DNA from: Mortierella sp. BCC40632
Lineage: Eukaryota > Mortierellomycota > Mortierellomycetes > Mortierellales > Mortierellaceae
Assembly: GCA_011634665.1 (NCBI GenBank)
Contig: WAEK01000007.1
Coordinates: forward strand, 332,001-396,000
Direction of reading: 5' to 3'
Length of the DNA: 64,000 nucleotides
This document shows, piece by piece, positions 56,028-64,000 of the stretch (positions are counted from its first letter, which is position 1; every line of letters starts with the position of its first letter). The notes under the pieces were generated by a model. That model was not told the DNA's origin, made no database searches, and saw only the letters and a list, made by a program, of their open reading frames with translations. The position numbers and the translations under genes were made by a program.

Positions 56028-57269
56028 TGAGAGTGAGAAAAAAAAAAATCGACGTCGGCAGCGGGAGAACAACACGGCCCATCCCGTCCTCTCTCTTTTT
56101 TTTTTTTCCTTTTTTTCATCCTTTTCTTTCTCTTTTTCTCTCTCTCTCTTATCCCTCTTAGTAGATGATATGGTTAAAAAAGAAAACCGTGTCATGGTGC
56201 CCGCCGTTAGATGAGAATCTGCATCCATCGCCATGGTCATTCCATCGACACTTTCATCCGAATGTACCTGTGGTGGGTGGGCGGGCTATGTTTTTTTTTT
56301 TTTTTTTTCCTCTATCGATTTTCCCGACTCCTTGCTGCTCAACTGTCCCTCCCCGTCTCTCCCTCTTCTCCTCTCCTTCGGCTGGGCAATCTTTTTTCGA
56401 AAGCACTCGTTATTTACTCGTTCTCTTGAGTAAAGGAATGAACAACTGAATTCTCATCGACATTCTACTCTCTGGCATCTCGCCATCGCCGTCCTTGACA
56501 TTCTCCTCTTGCCCCTCTCACTTGCTCCAGGCTTCTCCCCCCCTCGCCTCGACTGAGCTTTTCTATGTCTGACCACTGGACTCTCCCGAGTAAAAAAATA
56601 CTGGAAAAAAAAAAAATTGAAGCGCTCCTCTCGAATCCCCTCATTTTTTTTCCCTCTTTCTCTCTCTCTCTCGCTCACTTTTTCATCTCTCTTGCTCATT
56701 AACCTGGTTCACAGCCAACAAAGTAGGTCTTTGCGCCAGTTCCATCTGGCGCCTTCCTCTTTATCACTCCCTAGGCACCTGAGGCGCTAGTGCGCCATCT
56801 AACGACAAGGATTCGTTTCCTGCTCGCGTCTTGTCTTTTTCCTCCTTCTGCTATGACGGTGGAGACCGCGAGCGAACCTGGGAAGCAAAGGCTGCTTCTT
56901 GGACACGAGACAAAAATGATTTCCGCAGTCTACCCACACACCAAAAGAAAGGTGCTCTTCACTTCTCTCTTCTCCCTTTCGCCTCTCTCCTGTGCTCCCA
57001 ACGACTTTTGCTTCAAACCTAGGGCCTAGAGATCAGAACACAGCACAGTGCGTGTTGACACACTTCTACACAGCCATCCTGGATGGTTAATTGGGTCATA
57101 TCGCACAGACAGACATTCGCGAGTAGCCCTAGTCGTTGAAAAAGTAGCAATGGCCAAAAAAAAAAAAAAAAAAAAAAAAAAAGTCAAAATAAAAAAGGAA
57201 AAACGAATATATTTTTTATTCGGTGTTGGATGCAATGACAAAATTCTCTAAGGTTACAACTCGAACGAT
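56023..57269. other. Intergenic region between the DEK-like gene and DHTKD1
   Basis: T/C-rich low complexity with T tracts at 56289-56308 and an A tract at 57155-57182. No supported coding sequence; contains the 3' flank of DHTKD1. Confidence 0.55.
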
Positions 57270-60200
57270 TTACAACTGGAAGGCACTAGACATGATATCG
57301 GCACTCTCCTTGCGATGGACAACTGCGATACCCGTCGCAGGGGCTGCCGCGGGCGATCGTCCAATGTAGCCCAGGGACTTGTTCTGGGGCAAGAGCTGGC
57401 GTATCCTGGGCTCCATGAACGAAAAGGCTCCTCCGTTCTGGGGCTCCTCCTGGATCCATGTAAAGTCGCTTGCGCCAGAGTACTTCTCGATCTGCTCCTT
57501 GATGCCCTCGCGTGGGAAAGGGCTCAGCTCCTCAACACGGACAATAGCAACCTTCTCGTCCGCACCCTTCGTCTCGCGCTCCTTCACAAGGTCATAGTAC
57601 AGCTTGCCAGAGACAAACAACACCTTCTCAACCGCGCTAGGATCCTGCTCCGTCTTCTTATCGCCCAAAACAGGCTCAAAGGTGGTGCCAGGAGCCATCT
57701 CATCCAGTGTGGACACAGCCTGGGGCAAGCGCAGCAGGGTCTTGGGGCCAACGACGATCAATGGCTTGCGGAAGTCGCGCTTCATCTGGCGACGGAGAAG
57801 ATGGAAGTACTGTGCAGGGGTAGTTGGGTTCACAATGTGCATGTTTGTGTTAGCCTTGGCATTCTCGTCGGTGACGTCGAACGAGTCGCTCGTCATCTGG
57901 AGCCAGCGCTCAATGCGGCATGTTGAGTGCTCAGGTCCAGCGCCATCATATCCGTGGGGCAAGAGCATAACAAGACCCGACTGACGAAGCCACTTGGCTG
58001 TTGTTCAAGACAATCCATCAAGAGAGAGAGAAAAGACTCATTGTTAGTTCTCTGTAAATAAAAAATCCCGAAATCATGCTGAAATTAATTTTTTGCCTTG
58101 CAGAGTAAAAAAAAAAAAAAAAAAAAAAAAAGCCAACTTACTCTCTGCGCTGGTAACATAAGTGTCAATGGTGACCTGGGCCGAGTTGAAAAAGTCACCG
58201 AACTGGGCCTCCCAAATGTTGAGCAACTTGGGTGTCTCATAACTCATTCCAGTTTCGAAGCCCAAGACTGCGAGCTCGGAAAGACTCGAGTTGGCCACCT
58301 CCAAATGACCCTGAGATTCGCTCATGGCATTCAGAGGGACGTGGACACGCTCTGTCTTCTGGTCAACCAACATAGCGTGGCGCTGCGAGAACGTGCCACG
58401 ACCAACATCCTGTCCACAGATACGGACATCGTAACCCTCACCCAAAAGCGAGCCAAAGGCAATGGCCTCTGCCGTGGCCCAATCAACCTTCTGGCCATCC
58501 TTGAGCTTGTTCAAACGAGACTGGACATGGAACTTGGCCAGACGAGGGTGGACCTCAAAGTCTTCAGGGGTTGCGACCGAGGCCTTGCCGATGGTCTTCA
58601 TCGCGTCAATAGAGACACCAGTATCGAGCTTGCTCACGGTCTCAAGGGGGAAGATCATGTCCTTCCACTTGCCCTTCAAATGGTCCGCCTCAGGCTTGAA
58701 GCTCTCGATTTCCGAAAAGTCATCCTCCAACTTCTCAAAGTAGTCCTGGCGGAAGTCGCTGATCTCGTCCTTGGAGAGAGTGCCCTCTGCCAAAATCTTT
58801 TCCTCGTACATCTTGGGCACAGACTTGCGCGAGCGAATGTTGTTGTACATCAATGGCTGAGTGAAGGCGGGCTCGTCCAACTCGTTGTGGCCCCAGCGAC
58901 GGTAGGCGATCAGATCAAGGATGACATCCTTGCGGAACTTGTTGCGGTACTCAAATGCGAGTCTCATCGCATGGACGACCTCCTCGGGGTGATCTCCGTT
59001 GACGTGGATCACAGGAGCGTTGATCATCTTGCCAATGTCCGAACTGTAGACGGAAGAGCGAGCATTTTGAGCAGGAGTCGTGTATCCAATCTGGTTGTTG
59101 ACCACAATGTGGATCGATCCTCCAGAGGAGAAGTGAGGGAGGTTCGACAGACCCAAGCTCTCCATGACCACACCCTGGCCTGTGAAAGCAGCATCTCCGT
59201 GAAGTTGGACGCACATCACCTTGTCTCCGAGCTGGCAGTCGGGAGAGGCGCTAGCAATGAGATCCATCTGCTTGGCACGAGCCTTGCCCATTGCCACGGG
59301 GTTGACGGCCTCAAGATGCGAAGGGTTGTGGAGCATTGAGACGTGGATTGGCTCTGCCTCACCGTAGTCCAGAACAGGCGAATTGGCAATGTGGGAGAGA
59401 ACATCACCCGAGGCAGGAATATCAGATGGGAACTCGGAGTTACCCTTGATCTTGGAGAAGAGAGCAGTAGGGTTGTACTGCATCAAGTCGGTCAACAAGT
59501 TGAGACGACCGCGATGAGGCATTCCCACGACGGCCTCGGTGATACCAGCTAATTTATCATTGTGTTCAAGCAAAAAGGAAGAAAAGCGTCAATACAAAGG
59601 ACAGGAGCTATTGGTACGCAGGTCATCATAAGCGGCAAAGAGATGTGTCTTGAGCTGGAGTATACCTTTGGAAGCCGTCTGGAAAAGAGCATCGAGAGCC
59701 ACCATCATGCTCTCAGCACCCTCAAGACCGTAACGCTTGACCTGGGCGAACTTCTTGCCCATGAAGTGATCAAACACCTCAGACTTTGTCAAGAGCTCAA
59801 AGATGCGCTTCTTGTCCTCTGGAGTGACGGGGGCCTTCTGGTACGACTCGACCTGGTGGGCGAACCATCTCCTCTCGCTTGCATTCTAAAAAGCATGGAG
59901 AGTCGTTAATTGACTGTGACATTGGTACTAAACAGGAGGGCTTCTTTTTCACCAGTATCCTCGATTCTTTTTCTTTTGCTTCCCACTTACAGGGATGTGA
60001 GTGAACTCGTAGGCGATCTTGCCACAGTACGACTTTTCAAGATGAGCGACAATGGTCTCGAGGCTGGCCTCATCCTTGGCATCCGTGTTGCTCTTGGACT
60101 GGTTGACATGGAGAATACCGCTCAAGTTATAGACCTTGGAAGGATCACTCAGTGCATAGCGTTCAGCAGAGAGAGCTGGAACATACCTAATATAAAAGTA

Positions 60201-60959
60201 AGCCAAGTAGAGGGTACCATCTTGTTAGTTTACTATCCAGGCAATTGACCCCAGAGGACAGTTCTGCAATTGGTCGAGTGTCCCTGAGAAAGCAAATGCA
60301 GAGATGGTTGGCTAGAAATAGACCCGAATAACATGCACTCTGGACCCATCCTTTTTTTTTTTTTTTTTTCTCACGTCCGCCTCAACTCTCCTGACCACAC
60401 TTTGGCCATCCCTTTTGACCATCCTCGGTACTTACTCTCGCTTGGCAATACCGAGAGGATCGAGGTCAGCATTGAGATGACCATGGGTTCTGTATCCAAT
60501 CACCAAACGGAGCAAGTTGGCATTCTCGACTCGATTCGCCAGCTCCTCGGGAGTATCTAGAAGCAACCAGCGGAAGAGTCACCATGGCGATCAGGTCAGC
60601 AGTCATTTCACTATACCAGACATTGATCGTTCTGTCCTTCTTCATCAAGGATTCTTTCCACTCAACATACAGTCTGGCATGGAATAGATCTTGGGCACAC
60701 GGTAGCCATAAGCGCCATCATCATGGTAGGACGCACGCTGCTGGATCGAGGCATTCAGGGCAGGGAAGACGTTGCGTCGAAGTTGCTGGCCCGATGAGAC
60801 TAAAACCAGCCTTGATGTGGAGCCCTTCTGCAGCGATGGCGTCAAAGGCTTGACGGCAGCCTGACGATGAGCCGAGCGGACAGCACCAAATGAAGAGGCC
60901 TTGAGTCCCGTTGCGGCAGCTCCAGACCTTGAAGCAGCCAGACGAAGGAAAGCGGACAT
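57270..60959 (-). CDS. DHTKD1: 2-oxoadipate dehydrogenase E1 (DHTKD1-type thiamine-diphosphate enzyme), mitochondrial
   Basis: Decarboxylates 2-oxoadipate in lysine/tryptophan breakdown as E1 of a 2-oxoacid dehydrogenase complex. Six exons (60959-60671, 60556-60436, 60186-59991, 59885-59666, 59548-58142, 57997-57270) join in frame to 986 residues. The N-terminus is Ala/Ser/Arg-rich without acids, a mitochondrial presequence. Motifs: YGLEGAESMM, GMPHRGRLNLLTDLMQYNP, NPSHLEAVNPVAMGK, LHGDAAFTGQGV, VNGDHPEEVVHAMRLAFEYR, RWGHNELDEP, GQDVGRGTFSQRHA and LLPHGYDGAGPEHS. These agree with DHTKD1 rather than OGDH, for example HGELDEP-region spacing, LNLLT and IRSRKS. A T tract lies 10 nt after the exon-5 donor. 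Confidence 0.93.
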
Positions 60960-63359
60960 TATAGAGTATGTGTGTACAGGACAGAAACGGTATGCAAAGT
61001 GGTTGAGCTTGACGAATGAGTCGAGGATGAGGAGAGATTAGTAGAGATGAGATGGGGCAATGAGATGGAAGAGACAAGCTCGGCCCTGTGGAGATGGAGA
61101 GAGGAGAGACGAAGAAGGTGGTTGGGGAGAGGGGGGGGTGGTTGTAAAGAGGAGAGAAGGGGGGAGAGAGGCGCGGGCTGTGGAGAGAGAAGAAAGAAAA
61201 GAAAGAAAGAGAAAAAGAGGGGGGTGGACGCGAGCAGGGATTAAAAGAAAAAAAGGGCAACAGCAGACACACACGCAAACGGCCGTCACCCGCCTCTCCC
61301 GATGCGTCTTCCCCACCATCGCCCTGGCTGTTGCTCGCCTTGGTCTGCTCCTGTGTCCGTGGCCGTGCTGCCGCCCGTGGCGTGGTGGGCAGGAGTGGAA
61401 GCAAGTGGGTGGGGGTGGGGAAAGTACCAGGGCGCGAGTATTGGAATAAGGACGAGAAGGAAAAAAAAAAAAAAAAAAAACAGTCTTGTCGTGGGAAGGA
61501 TGACTTTTTGAGAAGCGTGGGACATTTCTCCTTTTGTCTGGAGTTAGTCATCGCTCTTGATGGGCTCTCTCTCTCTCTCTCTCTCTCTTTCCTACACTCT
61601 CTTTCTCTCTTTCTCTCTCGGGTTCCCTTTGCGCCCTTTTCTTCTGTTCTCCGTCCCACACGTACGAACGACTCTTCTTCTGTTTGCCTACCATCTCTCT
61701 TTACCATCTGTCTGCACTCGCCCTTGCGCCTAGCTTGATTTCTTGCCCGTCTTTCGCTCCTCTTCCTCCGTTCCTCGTTCATGGCCCCACCTACTCTTAT
61801 CCAATTCAAAAAGTCAAGCCTAGAGCAAAACAAAGACAAAAATGAAGAAAGAAGGTAGTTCGCATGGCCTAGGCAAGGCTCTCTAGAAACCTGCCCGCCC
61901 ACAGCGATTGGTTCGTCACAGAACAACGGATCACACTCTTCCGCTCCCCACTTGTGCACATGGCCAACTACGGCTAAGAGTGTACACCTCCACGCCATCT
62001 CCCCTAGTCCATCAACAGACTTTAATCCTGCTCGCTTTAAACTTTCCAGTTCGCTCTCACTTGACCTTCAAAGGATGAGGCGGGTATCTTGAACACAGTA
62101 CCCTCGAGGGGCGTGTCGATTCGTACGCAAACTGGGCTTGGAAGTCAACAATCCATGCTGTACTGAATACTCTGTAGTAGAATTCTTCTCAACGGGCACC
62201 ACCTCTCCTCATCTGTCACACAAATGCAGCATTTCAAAAGAGCGATCCCTGTAAAGTCGGTTAACGAAAAAAGAAAGGTAGTACTGGGAGAGAATCGGCA
62301 GAGGATCTGCGCTATTGGAATCATTAATCAACTTCCAGCGTCTGTGCTTCTTGACCTTCTCTTGTGCGTCTTGTCAGGACCAGAAGACAAATATGATTAA
62401 TCGTATAGTCAAAAGATTGACCAATGCAGTATTCAATTATAACCCCGCATGATCAAGTCTCAACAGATCATGCCGAGACGAGGATTGGGCTCCTGTCGGT
62501 GGCTCGTTAGAATAGGATGCTAATGACGGTTCTACTGGACCCTGATCTATTCATTCGTTCGTGCCGTTCTTGGCCTTTTCCAGCTCCGTGAGTCTCCAGG
62601 TAGCCAGCGGAATGAATTAAGATCTCATTTCGTTAAGCTGTACTAGATCCCTGTGGTGGTCTTAGCGAATTAAGATCTAGCCTCATTCCATTCGTTGAGA
62701 AACGCTACCAGGTATGTTTGGATGATTTTCAATAAAGCCTCCTACTTTGCTCATCCTGCCCTAGAGCTTATTCCCTGTGTTCTTTTAGTAGATGCCCACG
62801 TTCGCACTCTTACAGTTCAAGGGTCGAGCGAGAAGAAAGGACAAACTACCATGACCGGCTATTTGACCTATTGCTGGTTCGGAGTGTTTTTCCTCGGTGT
62901 GGTAGACAGATGGTTGCCTTCAATCATAGTATGTGACCCTGGGCACTTTAATCCAGCTAGTCAACGTTGTGCCCTTTTTCTTTGGTCTCCTCTGAGTCTA
63001 CTATTGGGCAGTAGGGTAGGTGGCCTAGCTTTACCAAAGGACTGACTCTCTTTTCTTAAATGGCCTTTTACCTAAAACTCGGACATTTGCAGATCAAGGC
63101 TTAGTAAGGTGAGACGAGCCTCCATCGACCATGGCAAGATTACATGATGAGCTGATCGCATCATTAGAAAAAATATATCACGTGTAGCAATTTTACTTTT
63201 TCTCACCTCTCTCTTTCTTTTTTCTCTTTCTTTCTTCCTTCGTCTTCACTCCACCCTGTCCTCGCTCATCCCTTCCCTCGCACTCCAAGACTCCCGAGAA
63301 ACCAAGCAAACAAGGAATCAACCCCAACTTCCACCTTTCGAAACAAAAAAAGAGACGCA
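60960..63359. other. Intergenic region with divergent promoters
   Basis: About 2.4 kb. The DHTKD1 side (60960-61600) is purine-rich with GA/G runs, an A tract (61459-61480) and a CT microsatellite (61567-61588). A long minus-strand frame there is low complexity and overlaps the DHTKD1 start out of frame. Two copies of gaattaagatct lie near 62613 and 62667. CT-rich sequence precedes the gene at 63360. No gene supported. Confidence 0.55.
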
Positions 63360-64000
63360 ATGAACTGGCTCAAGTCAAAGATGGGTTCGCACGGATGGGA
63401 CCTGAACGACGATGATATCAAGAAGCCCAACGTACTTTTTGTCGCGCCTTTCAACTATGCCGTACAGGAGATGGAAGACTTTGAAGAGTATTTTACCGTC
63501 AAGGTATGGGCATTCGGGCAGACTATTACCATTATGGCTAGAAAGAGGACTGAGGATCATGCTTGGTCACTCCTTGATCTCGCTTTGGCCCTCCATGGCC
63601 CCTTACAATAGCGCCACCAACGTTACGCCTTACTAATACTGGTGCCTCTGATCATAGCATCTGGATGCGGATTGTGAAGAGCTCGCCCGCCGATGCAAGA
63701 AGGGCAAGTACGATGGATATGCCGCCATTATGTGGACCCATGTGGTATGTTTTATCAACAATATGGGCATTCTTCATTGTTAAAAAAAAGATCTTGCATC
63801 CCATCTCTCTGGAATCGTCTCTGAATACTCTCAGAAGCCAATTGGCTTTTTTACTCACCGACTCTGCTCTTCTTCCTCAACCTCATTAAATTCATTGCGC
63901 GGGTAGCCATTCGGACAAGTTGACAAGGAATTCATCTCGACGCTCCCGGATAGTATTTCGCTCATTGCACTGCCTATGGCTGGTTTTGATGCATTTGATA
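63360..64000 (+). CDS. D-isomer-specific 2-hydroxyacid dehydrogenase, 5' part (runs off right edge)
   Basis: NAD(P)-dependent reduction of 2-oxoacids such as glyoxylate or hydroxypyruvate is the usual role of this family. Exons 63360-63503, 63658-63744 and 63907 onward are all in phase 0 with GT..AG introns. They encode KPNVLFVAPFNYAVQEMEDF, HLDADCEELARRCKKGKYDG, YAAIMWTHV and DKEFISTLPDSISLIALPMA followed by GFDAFD. This is the N-terminal substrate domain up to the conserved G-x-D-xx-D segment before the Rossmann fold. The catalytic Arg/Glu/His part and the cofactor loop lie outside the window, so substrate cannot be stated. The start is the first ATG after a CT-rich leader. Confidence 0.75.

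Noticed and set aside
55891..56214. Arg/Glu repeat protein over the GA microsatellite
   Set aside because: Translation of a simple (GA)n repeat.
58098..59339. Long plus-strand frame opposite DHTKD1
   Set aside because: Antisense shadow of the strongly biased DHTKD1 coding exon; no family resemblance.
57270..60959. Assignment as 2-oxoglutarate dehydrogenase E1 (KGD1/OGDH)
   Set aside because: The sequence blocks around the thiamine site and the LNLLT, PEEVVHAMRLAFEYR and IRSRKS regions follow DHTKD1 more closely, though both families are related.
60721..61998. Long minus-strand frame of 425 codons covering the DHTKD1 upstream region
   Set aside because: Low-complexity Ser/Pro/Arg/Glu runs derived from GA/CT-rich DNA. 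It overlaps the real DHTKD1 first exon in another frame and has no recognisable domain.
62695..63045. 116-codon plus-strand frame
   Set aside because: No homology, no splice or start context, and composition like surrounding intergenic DNA.
1..64000. CRISPR arrays, bacterial operons, rRNA genes, further tRNA genes
   Set aside because: None seen on either strand; the genome is eukaryotic and the only T-arm/B-box match that folds is the tRNA-Leu at 45533.

Overview
The window comes from a fungal nuclear genome. Its genes have many short GT..AG introns, it carries tad/I-type LINEs and Ty3/gypsy chromoviruses, and the host proteins look like those of early-diverging fungi. Mortierellomycotina is my best guess, inferred from general protein resemblance and gene structure and not from any search. 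Mononucleotide A/T tracts of 15-30 bp are scattered through introns and intergenic DNA.

Left arm (1-16,114) is ordinary gene-dense chromosome. It holds, in order: the 5' part of COG4 (Golgi tethering, minus, runs off the left edge); a small HSBP1-like coiled-coil gene (minus); the tRNA uracil-5-methyltransferase TRM2 (minus); a possible CRAL-TRIO-like relic (minus); a TFIIIC WD40/zinc-finger subunit resembling GTF3C4 (minus); the very-long-chain 3-oxoacyl-CoA reductase IFA38/HSD17B12 (plus); and a large four-zinc-finger regulator whose first two fingers are of CreA/Mig1 type (plus).

Middle block (about 16.8-45.5 kb) is almost entirely a stack of nested retroelements. I could separate them from target-site duplications (TSDs) and paired LTRs. 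A 5'-truncated LINE (LINE-1, 17,066-32,831, 18-bp TSD) was interrupted inside its endonuclease domain by an LTR element without its own reverse transcriptase (LTR-A, 371-bp LTRs). LTR-A was in turn interrupted by a chromodomain Ty3/gypsy element (LTR-D, 5-bp TSD TCCCC). About 100 bp further right lies a second gypsy element (LTR-B, 414-bp LTRs), integrated 10 bp upstream of a tRNA-Leu(AAG) gene. LTR-B was interrupted in its RT gene by a third gypsy element (LTR-C, 183-bp LTRs, TSD ATCTC) and in its right LTR by a truncated second LINE (LINE-2). Two LINE tails lie just left of the stack, one of them only 36 bp long. LTR pairs are nearly identical, so several insertions are recent, yet most element ORFs are broken by 1-nt indels, some of them at homopolymers.

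Right arm (45.5-64 kb) returns to host genes: tRNA-Leu; an unknown 147-aa coiled-coil-like protein (minus); uroporphyrinogen-III synthase HEM4 with large low-complexity insertions (plus); a DEK-type chromatin protein joined to two HMG boxes and a long lysine-rich tail (minus); a mitochondrial 2-oxoadipate-dehydrogenase E1 (DHTKD1 type, minus); and the 5' part of a D-isomer 2-hydroxyacid dehydrogenase (plus, runs off the right edge). Host genes appear intact. Exon boundaries were deduced by eye from splice consensus, reading frame and family similarity.
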